From Theocolax elegans (Eukaryota > Arthropoda > Insecta > Hymenoptera > Cerocephalidae), in contig CM047429.1 in the NCBI GenBank assembly GCA_026168455.1, positions 38,610,066 through 38,674,065 of the forward strand: a stretch of DNA of 64,000 nt, read 5' to 3'. The first letter of the stretch is position 1, and every line of letters begins with the position of its first letter. Shown piece after piece: positions 1 to 11,211 of the stretch. A model generated the notes under the pieces. It was not told the DNA's origin. It was given only the letters and a program-made list of their open reading frames with translations, and did no database searches. The position numbers and the translations under genes are program-made.

Positions 1-654
1 TCGAAGTCTGCCTTTCCATAATACTTGGCTTTCATCCATGCACAAATTTTTGCCTGGAATAAGAGCTGCTGAGAATTTACTTTGTGGATAGTCTATTATT
101 GGTTTTATTTTCACTAAAGGATGGTGGGCGATTTCCAAGGTATCTTCATTATCATGAAAATGTAAATGGCGTAAGATTGCAAGAAACCTATCACGAGACA
201 TTATTTGATCGAAAATTGGAGTATAAAGCAGAGGATCTTTAGACTAATAGTCTTTTAAGTCACCTTTTCGAATATGGCCCATTAGAATTGAAAGGCCAAG
301 AAAACATTCAAATTCAACTTTTGTAAGAGAAGACCAAGTTTTCTGATGGGATTGCCGATTTTCATGAATCTGACTTTCATATCGATTCGTCTCATCTATA
401 ATTCTTTCAATCAGAAGGGAATCAAAAAAGTATTTAAAGTAATTGATTACTTTATTCCCCGATATAGAGATGTTAGGATTTATTTTAGAAGTACCCTGAA
501 AATCTTTGATTGATGGATAAAACTACGCGTTTTCAAACATTTAAGTCTCATCATAATCATTTTCTACCAAATCAACTTCATGAATTTCCTCATTCTCTAA
601 ATCTTGTATTTCAGGTTCAGACTCGCCAATGCTCCAAGTTTCAATATCAGCCAT
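1..654 (-). pseudogene. piggyBac-type transposase, N-terminal part, broken
   Basis: The complement starts with an ATG at 654-652 followed by an acidic N-terminus, as is usual for piggyBac transposases (DDE_Tnp_1_7). The same frame continues to the window edge through LIPGKNLCMDESQVLWKGR at about 60-5. That segment matches the conserved block around the first catalytic aspartate (DES). Three in-frame stops interrupt it: TAA at 543-541, TAG at 525-523 and TAG at 246-244. No frameshift is needed to follow it. The remainder lies outside the window. It sits downstream of the first Prp8 exon on the same strand, so it probably lies in a Prp8 intron. An intact transposase would cut and paste DNA at TTAA sites; this copy cannot make a full protein. 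Confidence 0.75.
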
Positions 655-1084
655 TTAATCAAAAATAATTACTTGTATTTTTTTGACAACGTAGTAAAGA
701 AAGAGAATGATGAAATAATAAGAATATTATCAATAAAAAGCTTCCGCAAGAAAAAATAACTATGTGTTGATCTGCCAAGAAACTAATAGTAATAAATAGT
801 TCAAATGATCACTATGAAAATGTGTTTCATCAAACGCAACACTATTTGTTTCGTATTCAAAGAATTAAAATACGTTGGTATATCAATTTTACCAGTCCCG
901 TCCTTAAAATGTTAATAAAATTTTAGTGATTTTTTTCAAGCACAGGAAAATACAAATTGTTTGAAGCATAAATAATCGCATCTATTTTCAGGAAAGAGAT
1001 TCACTTCATGTGTAATATTTACACCCAAACGAAACGAGAAAATCTACTTTCCCGCACTAGTATCGAAATGTACTATTAAATATA
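655..1084. other. AT-rich spacer, no gene seen
   Basis: No coding pattern, RNA gene or clear repeat is visible. It is AT-rich sequence between the piggyBac fragment and the minisatellite, probably Prp8 intron. Confidence 0.5.
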
Positions 1085-1255
1085 TTGGTCAAAATTATGT
1101 TCATCAGGTCCAAAATAAGACCCAAAATATGTATTAAGGTACAAAATGAGTATAAGGTCAAATATATGTATATAGGGTCCAAAATAAATAGAAGACTCAA
1201 TATATGTAAAGACCTAATAGATATAAATCTCAACAGGTTAGCCTAAAATATGTGC
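1085..1255. repeat. degenerate minisatellite, left part
   Basis: Imperfect tandem units resemble aaggtccaaaatatgtat and run up to the foldback element. The same motif resumes at 2040-2150, so the element appears to have inserted into one array. A related motif, in opposite orientation, forms the array at 39950-40330. Confidence 0.6.
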
Positions 1256-1294
1256 ACAGGCCACGCAATAAATATATATACGTTAACTACATAT

Positions 1295-1984
1295 CGTCGG
1301 CTGAGTGGAAGAACAGTCTATCTTGGAACTTGCTTGGGAAACGCCCTATCTCGCGATCTGCTTGGAAAACGCCCTATCTCGGAACTTGCTTGGAAAACGC
1401 CCTATCTTGCGATCCGCTTGGAAAACGTCCTATCTCGGAACTCGCTTGGAAAACGTCCTATCTCGCGATCCACTTGGAAAACGCCCTATCTCGCGCCTCG
1501 TTTGAATAACGCCCTATCTCAAATGAAATTTTTCGCTATCAAATTTTGTAGTGGCACCACGGCGCAACTTAACAATTCTAAGCTTAAAAATCTCATCCGT
1601 TCTCTCAACTTTTTTTTTAACCTTTATTAACTTAAAACTTTTTTAAATTGCACACAGGTCGGCTGATATAATAAGTACTCGATACATCGCCGCTGATAGA
1701 CAGATAAAGTCAGAGACGTCTCTCTTTCTCTGAGGAGTCCCGATGACGCCTAAACAATTTTTTTCCGAATTTTAAACACTTTACTAATTAATTTATTTTA
1801 ATTAGAAAGACCGTATTTTTAAATTGCGCAGTGGTGCCACTACAAAATTTAAAAGCAAAAAATTTCATTTGAGATAGGGCGTTCTTCAACAGAGGCGCGA
1901 GATAGGGCGTTTTCCAAGCATGTTCCGAGATAAGGCGTTTTCCAAGCAAGTTCCGAGATACACTGTTCTTCCACTCAGCCGACG
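1295..1984. mobile_element. foldback element with tandem repeats in its arms
   Basis: The left end cgtcggctgagtggaagaac at 1295 is repeated inverted at the right end (to 1984), with atat on both sides as a possible 4-bp target duplication. The left arm contains about seven tandem 24-26-bp units of the form cttggaaaacgccctatctc, and the right arm carries the same units inverted (1868-1960). Inner arm parts also pair (1519-1565 with about 1830-1868). This resembles Drosophila FB-type elements, whose inverted ends contain internal repeats. The open frames across 1250-1630 are by-products of the repeat unit. It encodes no transposase. Confidence 0.75.
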
Positions 1985-2039
1985 ATATAAAGACAAAAAA
2001 TATATATATATATCTTAAATATTAATCAGTTCTAAATTA

Positions 2040-2150
2040 TTTATAGGGACCCAAATTTTATTAAATCCCAAAACATGTATAACATCCAAAACATTTTCAA
2101 TATCCAAATTTGTGTAAGACCCAAAATATTTATAAGGTCCGAAATTACCA
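2040..2150. repeat. degenerate minisatellite, right part
   Basis: Units like agacccaaaatatttataaggtcc continue the motif seen at 1085-1255, on the far side of the foldback element. Confidence 0.55.
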
Positions 2151-2404
2151 TAAAAAATGAAGGATTAATATTAAAAAAAGTTGAAATTTTAATATAAAAA
2201 GCTAAAAGGTTAGAAAGTCTTATAATTAATTAATCCTAAAAAAACAATATAAGATCGAATTTGAGAGGTAGGTTAAATGATTTAGCAATTTCGGGATTTT
2301 AATACTATGAAGATGAAGATATATTGTAGATGTAAATATTTTGAAATTCCATAATAAAAACGGAAATTAAAATTTTTTTTAAATAATAGATATTTATTAG
2401 ATAC

Positions 2405-2647
2405 CTTTCTCTTGCAATTTATCTTCAGAAATAACTTCAACTTTCGGAGACTGAGGTAATGGAGGTCCTCCACTAAAACCTTGTACATGAGCATGATGTG
2501 CTGCTTGGGCTTGCACCGCTGCTTGAGCATGAGCTTGTACTGCTGCTAATTGAGCATGTGCTTGGTGCTGAACCATCATTTGTGCCCAAGGATTGGGACC
2601 CAATAAATATGGCGGTATAGACATGTTTATCACAATTGACTACGCAT
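2405..2647 (-). CDS. Prp8: Prp8 splicing factor, first coding exon
   Basis: Prp8 is the large core protein of the U5 snRNP that cradles the catalytic RNA of the spliceosome in the nucleus. The exon runs from a 3' splice site (pyrimidine tract then AG at 2649-2648) to a donor G|GTATCT at 2405/2404. Coding starts at ATG 2624-2622 (MSIPPYLLGPNPWAQMM); an in-frame stop at 2642-2640 excludes an earlier start. It encodes 73 residues plus one base: an N-terminal Ala/His/Gln-rich stretch, then PPLPQSPK, then SEDKLQEK. This matches the (M)SEEKLQEKARKW segment near the N-terminus of animal Prp8. The split codon G|NN fits the expected Ala after LQEK. Later exons are not in the window and must lie beyond position 1, across an intron of at least 2.4 kb. 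Family identity rests on this motif, the poly-Ala/His leader and the phase. Confidence 0.75.
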
Positions 2648-2830
2648 CTAAAAGAAAACAAATTTAACAGTAATTAGTTTAAGTGATAATCAGTTTTAAT
2701 TTTTAAAATATACATCAGTTGAATATATTTATATTGATGCATTGTCCAGACATAAACCTTCGTATAAGATCCCTCACTACATAAATTTATAGTTGAAATA
2801 AATTTTAGAAGGACTGAAGATATATTTTAC
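2648..2830 (-). other. intron in the Prp8 5'UTR
   Basis: A donor GAAG|GTAAAA (GT at 2830-2829) pairs with the acceptor ttttcttttag ending at 2648. The 183-bp length and canonical ends suggest a genuine 5'UTR intron, so this is the resident gene and not a processed copy. Confidence 0.6.
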
Positions 2831-2910
2831 CTTCAAATTACAGCTTTGACGCCTCTGGTTTCACAACAAACACGTCTTCTGATTTTCCAAATCTTATCAA
2901 ACTGCATATA
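2831..2910 (-). other. probable Prp8 5'UTR exon (upstream limit unknown)
   Basis: Sequence upstream of the donor at 2831/2830 is less AT-rich than its surroundings and has no long reading frame. It is inferred to be a non-coding first exon. The transcription start cannot be placed; 2911-3110 is AT-rich and would hold the promoter. Confidence 0.4.
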
Positions 2911-3112
2911 TATTGAAATATACAATGAGAGGTCATATAATAACAATCAGTGAAAATTATAACAACTAGAGATAGACACTCAAACTAACAATCAGAAGAA
3001 AGTTGAGTTCAAGTAGATACAATATGAAGAAAAGCAGCAAAAATTGCTTAATTTGGAGTAAAATTATGAAAAAAATTAGAAATTGAAGAAATTTAGGCTA
3101 GAAGAAACAATA

Positions 3113-4186
3113 CACTGCCAGTCACTTACTTTTACCCCCCCTGGAGCAAAATAGGAAAAAGTTTAAAGTTTTGTATGTTTGAAAGAGATCATCGTACAAA
3201 AACCAGTCGGAGACCATTTGAAAGCTTATTTTAATACCTTTCGATTGGCCTAAGTCACTTATAAAAAATACTATTTTTTAAAACTATTAAATGGCAATAA
3301 ACTAGTTTAAAAAAAAAAAATTTTGTACACCTTTTTGAATTCAATGCAGTTTTCAAAAGATTGACGAAACCAAAAAGTTATCCAGATAGATTTTTAGCTT
3401 TTTTCAACAGCTTTCGACTGGTTTTTTTTTCATTTTTGTAACTTTATTTTAAACGAAGTTAAGGTAGTTTTTGCTCGAAAATAGCCTTTTTTTTAAAATG
3501 TAAATATATTAAAAACTTTTATAGATACAAAAAAATGATAAAGAGAAAAAATGTCACTTTTATATCGTAGAATACGAAAATGTTTTAAGTAAGAGCAAAC
3601 AAAAAAATTTTTTATTACCTGTATTTTTTTTAAGTACAATCATCTTTGAAAAAAATCAACCTGCAGAGGTAAAATATACAGTAATAAAAAAATTTTTTGT
3701 TTGCTCTTACTTAAAACATTTTCGTATTCTACGATATAAAAGTGACATTTTTTCTCTTTATCATTTTTTTGTATCTATAAAAGTTTTTAATATATTTACA
3801 TTTTAAAAAAAAGGCTATTTTCGAGCAAAAACAACCGTAACTTTGTTTAAAATAAAGTTACAAAAATGAAAAAAAAACCAGTCGAAAGCTGTTGAAAAAA
3901 GCTAAAAATCTATCTGGATAACTTTTTGGTTTCGTCAATCTTTTGAAAACTGCATTGAATTCAAAAAGGTGTCCAAAAATTTTTTTTTTCAAACTAGTTT
4001 ATTGCCATTTAATAGTTTCAAAAAATAGTATTTTTTATAAGTGACTTAGGCCAATCGAAAGGTATTAAAATAAGCTTTCAAATGGTCTCCGACTGGTTTT
4101 TGTACGATGATCTCTTTCAAAGATACAAAACTTTAAACTTTATCCTATTTTGCTCTAGGGGGGGTAAAAGTAAGTGACTGGCAGTG
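3113..4186. mobile_element. long near-perfect inverted repeat, TA-flanked (MITE/foldback)
   Basis: Two arms of about 530 bp are nearly perfect reverse complements and meet near 3650. Ends are cactgccagtcacttac and its inverse, each next to TA (3111-3112 and 4187-4188), consistent with a TA target duplication as in Tc1/mariner-type elements. There is no coding capacity. A TA-flanked non-autonomous element that is one large hairpin is the simplest reading. Confidence 0.85.
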
Positions 4187-4602
4187 TACATTTTTCATAT
4201 TAAGTTATGGTTAAATTTTCTTTAATTTCTTATTTTTCATCATAACTTCACTCCCAATTGAGCAATTTAAGCTTCTTTTTTTCAAATAATATTTACTTTA
4301 ACTAAACTTGTTGTGGTTTGTACATCTTTAATTGTTTCCGAATTATAAGTAATCAAAGTTAAGGGTTTTTTGGTGAGATGTTTTGTTATTTGCTTATATG
4401 TATAGTAAAAAAAGAGCATTGGACACTGAATCTCCGGCATTCTTCATATTTTTATAGTAGAAATCATATCCTAGAGTTTGGTAAGGATTTGTTTTCCAGA
4501 GGTTGCGGGCTCTCCTCGTTAGTCTCTTTCTATAGGTATAAGACTTGGTTAAGGGGATGTCGGAGCTATAGCCTCCATCAAAAGCCGCGAGATCGAGCCG
4601 AT
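4187..4602. other. unassigned; weak reading frame on minus strand
   Basis: A 72-codon minus-strand frame at 4394-4612 reads like protein (RRARNLWKTNPYQTLGYDFY) and is more GC-rich than its flanks. I do not recognise it. It stops directly against the inverted repeat at 4603, so it may be the remnant of a gene or transposon cut by that element. Confidence 0.2.
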
Positions 4603-5409
4603 AGATCTCCACAAAGCCAAAGACTATTCCTCACAACTCAGTAAGGCGGACTGTATTAAAACCAACCACTTTAAAATCCTCTCAGGATGAGTGTTTGAAA
4701 AAAGACCAAGACAAGCTAAGTAAAAATAAAAAATTTAATTGATTGAAGTAAAAAATTAAAAAAATACGGAAAAAAGTAAGGAAAAGAAAATTTATTCTAT
4801 TTCGCCCTGAGTATGCCTGGTGGCGCATCAGTAGAGTCCAGGCATCTTGGCATATTGCCATAGGAAGCATTTTGTGATCCAATGAGATATAGTTTTAAAA
4901 TTTGAATTTTTTCAACCAATGGAAAATTCGTGAATCTATTGCTTGTTTACACTATAAGTTATATGATAAATGAATATATTGATCTCCACTTACGTCACTA
5001 CACATACTCCACTTATTAACTCCATTACGTTAGAGGGCTACCTGCTAATATGTGTCACTTACTAATGTTTGCTATCGATAGGGCATAGATACCCCATGTC
5101 TTCCTAGTCGGAATAGAGCTGTTTCTCAAAATTTTTATATTATATCATTCATCTGTGTCTAGAGACGAGATGCCTGGACTCTACTGATGAGCCCACCAGG
5201 CATACTCAGGGCGAAATACAATAAATTTTCTTTTCCTCTCTCTTTTTTCGGCTTTTTTAATTTATACTTCAATCAATTAAATTTTTTATTTTTACTTAGC
5301 TTGTCTTGGTCTTTTTTCAAAAACGCATCCTGTGAGGTTTTTAAAGTGGCTGGTTTTAATACAGTCTGCCTTACTGAGTTGTGAGGAATAGTCTTTGGCT
5401 TGTGGAGAT
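4603..5409. mobile_element. inverted-repeat element with about 245-bp arms
   Basis: Arm 4603-4853 (starting agatctccacaaagccaaag) is the reverse complement of 5162-5409, with some mismatches. The loop of about 310 bp (4854-5161) is unrelated AT-rich DNA. The arms contain the same small reading frame twice, which is a by-product of the inversion. It looks like a MITE or a foldback element of unknown family. Confidence 0.75.
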
Positions 5410-8082
5410 CAATATATAAATTTATCATATAACTTTATTTTCAAGGTGTTCAAAAATACTTTTAAGACTGATTAAATCAAAATCGATTCTGCCTTAACAA
5501 AGTTATGCGCTTTCAAAGAAACATATATACAGGTTGTCCCTTTAACTTAGACAGCTGAATATCTATTCAGGGAAGCCTTTAATCGGAAAATGACAACAGA
5601 GCACATTGTTGGATTCGAAGGGGGCCCTCCATTGATGACCTTCAATTTGACCTTGACCTTGATCTTCAAGGTCATTCGAAGGGCAAATCTGATTTTTTAA
5701 ATGGGAATTCTTATTTTTGACCCCAGATTCTGGCGAAAAATTTGCGCTATGGATCATAGTGAACTCTACAAATTATTTCACGGTCTAATTTCTGTTTGGG
5801 GCAATAAGCTGGTAATACGTGTTTTTCAAAACCATATTTCAGGCTAAAGTTGTTGAGTACCGAAGTGCTGCTCTTTCCATGACCTTGAACATGTCTCCTA
5901 TTGTCGACCTGGGATTCTGAAAAAGTACGAACAATTACTTCCAAATAAGCTTTTGCTTTAGAGAACTAAGGAAAGAGCAGTCGAATATTTATGTACAAAA
6001 ATCATGGTAGATCATTTCATGTTTAAATTACAAAATGGCACCGAATAAGTATTTTTTATTATTTTATCGAATACATGAACTTCTTATTCAAGCTGTATCG
6101 TCATAGTATATTGTTGGACTAGTGGTCGCTTCATATTCACAAGGTGTTTACATTTTGTATTATTGTATTTTTTTATCGTGATTCTCCATAGATAAGCTGA
6201 GAACAAAATCTTACCTTTAACAACAAACTTTAAATTTTCATTTGATGGAGTTGCTATAGTATCTATTAAAATTTATCCATTTAGTGCCTAAGTCATTAGT
6301 TTTTATGTATCTTTTTGCACATTTGTAATTGTGTATTAATTATTCCGACAGAACTCTTGTCATTACAGTGACAAATTATACATCTAATGACGTAGTTGAT
6401 ATTCTTATAACTTTAGTGAATGTGGTAAGAATTACAGACTTACTGCCCGAACTAGATTGATCACTCTTCTACCCAGACATTTTGTTAAACGGTCTTGTTA
6501 AGGGTCCACAAGGCACACCAATGACGCAGAAAAATTATTCTTGGCTGGGTAATTAGCAGGTCAATTCGACCATCATTTTCTCAGCTAACTACAATCAATT
6601 CATATTTTGCATGTATTTCACCACCGTGACTAAGTGCAAAAATTTAGACACTAATATGCATTATTTTATTATTTTACTACTTATTGATGTACATAATTTT
6701 TTGTATTATTTACCAAGTTACTGTTCTATAAGTTTAATTTCTTCACACTGACAAAGGCGGGCGGTATGTTCATGCCACATTGATATATTATATTATATCA
6801 TATATTATTTTGCTTTCTATTTAAACTTTAAATGCTGTACGAAAAAAAGATCATTGAACTGTCGATATGTTACGTTGTTTCCGCGCGTGAATCTTTGCCG
6901 TTACACTTTGCTGTTATACACACCTATACGCACCTGAATTACTTCGAATCTTGCGGATTCGCGCGTCGTCTTGCAGTCTTGTCAATCTTCAAGGGGTCCT
7001 TCGCTCGGCTGTATCGCTTTATAATAAACATTTTGTTTTTCGCTTCAATATTCCTACTTTACTTTTATTTATTTGTGCTCTTAAATATTGGAATAGAAGA
7101 TTGGGTCAACTTTAAAGTAAAGCATGCTTATTTTGCACAAACACATGGGCATGGCTGTACTTAATTTTAATCCGACAAATTTTATTGTATTAGCTTCTTT
7201 CGATTCAACTTTCATGTCATTGATGTAACATTCGGTGATAAATACACTTACCAAATGCTCTCTGATGTTACAAAATACCAGTAAATAAATAAATTTGTAA
7301 TTATTTTTATTTAATAAATTTATCGTCTTTAAGAATGGGTTAACTTAAATTCACAACCCTACATATTATAGTAAAAATTTGTTCTATTTTTGGAACAAAA
7401 TAAGACGATACTCTCGAGTCTAAAATTTTAAACACTTTAATTCTTTGGTTTGAGCGATCGATGTGTATGCGTGTCTTTGCAATTTTCGCATTTAAAAAGC
7501 TGAATCTTTTGAAAGTTACTTTTTATTTCTTAAAATGGGTGGTCTTACTATCTTACCATCGTGTTTAAAACAAATATCTTTTATTAAGAAACCATTATCT
7601 GTCATTATAACATTACCTTCTTTCAAAAAGTTTAATAAATTTGCTATTTTCAAATATTGCTGTGTCAGAACTTTTTCCCATAAAAGATTTGCTAATCAAT
7701 GTTATAATGACACCGGGGAATACTGCTTCCACGAAGCGAACAGTGTATGATCTTTTATGATATAAATTTTAATTACATCAATAACTATTTTAATACACGA
7801 AAAATCCAAAATACACATACAAATATATTTTAAAATTTTCTACTTGCTAGACGATTTTATTGCAAAATTCAAAACAATACTTAAAATGTCTAAGATTTTC
7901 CAAAATATTTTTCTAGTTTTCTTCTGTACACAATACATAACGCTAAACATACCATAATTTATATCTTGAATTAATTTTATAAATGTTAATACTATTCTAC
8001 CTCTCAAATTTAACTTTGAACGTGCACCACTACACCGCGAATTTGCCACAGGTGCTATTATTTGTAGCATTTCCGTTAATTT
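5410..8082. other. 2.7 kb without a supported gene
   Basis: At about 5527-5960 a less AT-rich block with long runs of gacctt motifs looks like part of a dispersed repeat, but I cannot classify it. At 6832-7164 there is an isolated 110-codon plus frame with no recognisable domain. At 7535-7750 there is a 71-codon frame without features. I see no splice pattern or RNA gene in the interval. Confidence 0.4.
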
Positions 8083-8086
8083 ATAG
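8083..8086. other. target site duplication (left) of Gypsy element 1
   Basis: ATAG directly precedes the 5' LTR and is found again at 16375-16378 directly after the 3' LTR. A 4-bp duplication is typical of Gypsy-type integrase. Confidence 0.65.
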
Positions 8087-8824
8087 TGTGACGAGTGACG
8101 ATAGCGCGAGCCAATCGTCATGGTTCTCCGTCGCGAGGCCCGTACGGCCGTCAGAGAAGATCGCGCGGAATACGAAAGGGAGGGGGAACGAGGGAGAATC
8201 GGTGAGAAACATTCTCGTGTGAGCCGCCGAGCCGGAAGGTCCTCGGAGATATTAGTGACGTCGCCGACGACTGCGTGGTACCACGTACGAGACGCGAGGA
8301 AGATTACTGCTACGAGTATAAGGTTAGAGTTTTTCCCTCTCGACGAGGATAACGTACTCGGGTAATTCTCGCGTACTCTCTTCGCGCCGCGATCCCGCGT
8401 CCGGGTTATGACCCCCCGCGATTGCGCCCAGGCCGCCCGAACAATTGTATCATTTCGTGCGTTCGCGATCTAACTATTTTGTTTGTATTACGAACCAGTG
8501 AATAAGTTTGAATTCTAGTTTATCTTTTGATTCGTATCATTTCGATATCCCGTATTCACCCAGGAATCCCGATCCTTAGTTTGATAAGCAGACGAGCTCG
8601 CGGTACTCGTCTGCCAATCCTAAATTCGTACTTCCGGAAGTGGGCTCACTCTGGAGCCCATATCAACGTACACGGTAGCTGTTGAGGTATCGGCGAGCCG
8701 TTGATGGAGTGCACGAGAGGCCCGATCGCGCGCGAAGGTAAGTTCGTCACGCGCGATCTCGTGGTTACCCCTACTCACGCTATCTCCGTGCATTATTCGA
8801 TAAAACCCGACATGCATCGTTACA
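8087..8824 (+). repeat. 5' LTR of Gypsy element 1
   Basis: It begins TGTGACGAGTG and ends CGTTACA. It matches 15637-16374 with only scattered substitutions and small indels. If the boundary is set at the strictly shared TGACGAG, the LTR begins at 8089; the ATAG duplication favours 8087. Confidence 0.9.
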
Positions 8825-8825
8825 T

Positions 8826-8843
8826 GGCGCCCCACTAGTTAGC
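8826..8843 (+). other. primer binding site, tRNA-Lys-like
   Basis: TGGCGCCCCAC follows the 5' LTR almost directly. The first eight bases match the complement of the 3' end of insect tRNA-Lys (TGGCGCCC), after which it diverges. Confidence 0.6.
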
Positions 8844-9542
8844 ACTGGGCATACGGGATTATATAAGAAAATTTAGTATTTTCTTTCTAACCGGGTACCT
8901 CACTAAACGAAAAATTAAATATATCAAGTAGTGAAAACGTCTAGGCCAACGTGTTCGCGAAGAGAGAATCGAGCGCGCGTGCGTTTTGTAAACAAAGCGA
9001 GTTGTTTACATCGGCGCGAGACTGGAGATTCGATATTCCCAGTCTCACTATTTCTGTATAGTAAGTGCGAGAGAGAGAGAGAGAAAGTAAAATTTGTTTT
9101 TACTTTCTCGCACGGGTAAATACGCATGTTCGTACTTTATCAATATTGTTTCTGTATTGGACACCTTTTCAAGACAATTTAGGTATCAACGGTTCTTTAA
9201 TTATTTATTGATTTTTTTTAAATAACATTCCGCTCTCACACTTACTACACTATCTTGTATAGCGAACAAGATAGTAAATTCGGTTCAGTGTGTGCGTTAT
9301 ATATACAGTTACATTAGCGTTGTAACTGTATATATGTCTTTGTAGTCGATTGTTGTTACGACCAAACAAACAAACAACCAAACCATTACTTTTCGGGAAC
9401 TCTCCATACAGTTATTGTTTTCTTTAGTGATTATTCGATATTACATTTCTTTTTTTTTGAACATTTACTTGTGTAATTACCATAAATTATTTAAAAGTAA
9501 TTACGAATAAGCAATTATATGTATGTACAGACGTATACATAT
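8844..9542 (+). other. Gypsy leader, first part
   Basis: Untranslated leader. It has a GA-repeat at about 9065-9090 and two small perfect hairpins at 9249-9275 (ACTATCTTGT stem) and about 9297-9334 (tatacagttaca stem). Their role is unknown; leader hairpins can act in RNA packaging or dimerisation, which here is only a guess. Confidence 0.5.
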
Positions 9543-10540
9543 GGGGTATTCCACATGAAGTGGTCCGATCAAAATTTTAAAATGCACCAAATTTTGAGTA
9601 CACATTGCAAATGTTTTTCAGAATACAGAAAAAAAAATTTAGGTACTGGAATTTATTAGCTCAAAAGTTATTCTAACCTCAAAAAGTGAACTTTTTCCAG
9701 TTTTTTTCAACACCAGCTGGGTTCATCGCTATTTAACTCAAAATCTATCAACTTTTACTATACAACATTATATGTAACATTCGTTGCTAATTATGTGTAG
9801 AATTTATCCTTCTGGGTTAGAATTTCTAATCTCAAGGTCAATGTTACATAAACTACATGTCAATATTCAACTTAAAAAAAGTGTAAGTTCGCCACAATTG
9901 ATTTTTTTATCCAAAAGTCTAAAAGAAAGCTTGGAGCAATACCTTTCAAATGGTCTGTAGTATTTTTATGGCCTTCAATCCTGTAAAAAGTTATGATAAT
10001 TTAAAGAAACACCAAATTTTTTTAAAAATTTAAATGGGAAATACCGTGTTAATTTTTGAGAATTTTTTGTCTTTCTTTAAATTATTATAACTTTTTACAG
10101 AACTGAAGGCCATAAAAATGCTACAGACCATTTGAAAGGTATTGCTCCAAGCTTTCTTTTAGACTTTTGGATAAAAAAATCAATTGTGGCGAACTTACAC
10201 TTTTTTTAAATTGAATATTGACATGTAGTTTATGTAACATTGACCTTAAGATTAGAATTTCTAACCCAGAAGGATAAATTCTACACATAATTAGCAACGA
10301 ATGTTACATATAATGTTGTATAGTAAAAGTTGATAGATTTTGAGTTAAATAGCGATAAACCCAGCTGGTGTTGAAAAAAAACTGGAAAAAGTTCACTTTT
10401 TGAGGTTATAATAACTTTTGAGCTAATAAATTCCAGTACCTAAAAATTTTTTTCTGTATTCTGAAAAACATTTGCAATGTGTACTCAAAATTTGGTGCAT
10501 TTTAAAATTTTGATCGGACCACTTCACGTGGAATACCCCA
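9543..10540. mobile_element. nested 1-kb inverted-repeat element in the Gypsy leader
   Basis: Arms of almost 500 bp begin ggggtattccacatgaagtg and end with the inverse, meeting near 10040. It has no coding capacity. One arm of the same family recurs at 56640-57075. The end sequence resembles the ends of the inner inverted repeat at 33764-34690 (ggggcattccatatcaagtt). It inserted after the Gypsy element, since it interrupts its leader. Confidence 0.85.
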
Positions 10541-11200
10541 TATATATATAAATAAAAATAAATATACATATATTTAAAATTAACACCATTCCGCTCACGT
10601 TTGAAACACGGATATCGCGTATTTAAATTATTATTTTCTATTATCAGTTCCATAAAAACTTACGTATACAAATCGAATAATCTATGTTCCTCATAATTTT
10701 GAATTTTATAAATTAATGTGCAATTAAACAATTTACAAAATAATCTTGATTTTTTTTGTTATAATGAATTGTTAATTTTTACTTTATTTTTGTTGTACAA
10801 GTAAAAAGTAACAACCTTGGTTCCCGTTCAGTACAAACGTTTTTTTTTCACTTAGATAGTTCGCCGTAGCTATTATTTAATTAGCGCAAATATTTGAAAA
10901 TAAACAATAATATATTTTCCCTTTCATTCCTCATATATATAATAAGATATTTATATTTTGACGGTCCTTTTCGATTACGAACTATCTAGTTACAGAACTA
11001 TACCATCGTATTCGCTCTTTAGAAACCCTTAATATATATTTTCGTTTCTTGCGAACACACACACTGACCGACAAATTTGTACACGCGCATCGAGCAGTGC
11101 GCCCGATTTTATCGATGGCTCAAAGGCGACTACGTCCCGGCGGACTTCCAGCCTACAGAGGCGGAAGACGAGAATGAAGTATATACACATCGCGTGTATT
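10541..11200 (+). other. Gypsy leader, second part
   Basis: AT-rich, then more GC-rich from about 11040. A short frame beginning ATG at 11114 (MAQRRLRPGGLPAYRGG) stops after 20 codons and is not in frame with gag. No further function is visible. Confidence 0.4.
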
Positions 11201-11211
11201 TGAGATAAGAT

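Noticed and set aside
1250..1630. 126-codon and overlapping frames in all three plus phases
   Set aside because: They are products of the 25-bp tandem unit in the foldback arm; the same peptides recur in every frame.
5527..5960. A gene or viral fragment in the gacctt-rich block
   Set aside because: No frame stays open and no motif is recognised; it may be a dispersed repeat, which I cannot confirm without a genome search.
6832..7164. 110-codon ORF as a small gene
   Set aside because: No domain, no splice context and hydrophobic low-complexity composition; not enough to call a gene.
8120..8365. Frames inside the LTRs
   Set aside because: They lie wholly within the repeated LTR and show no protein motif.
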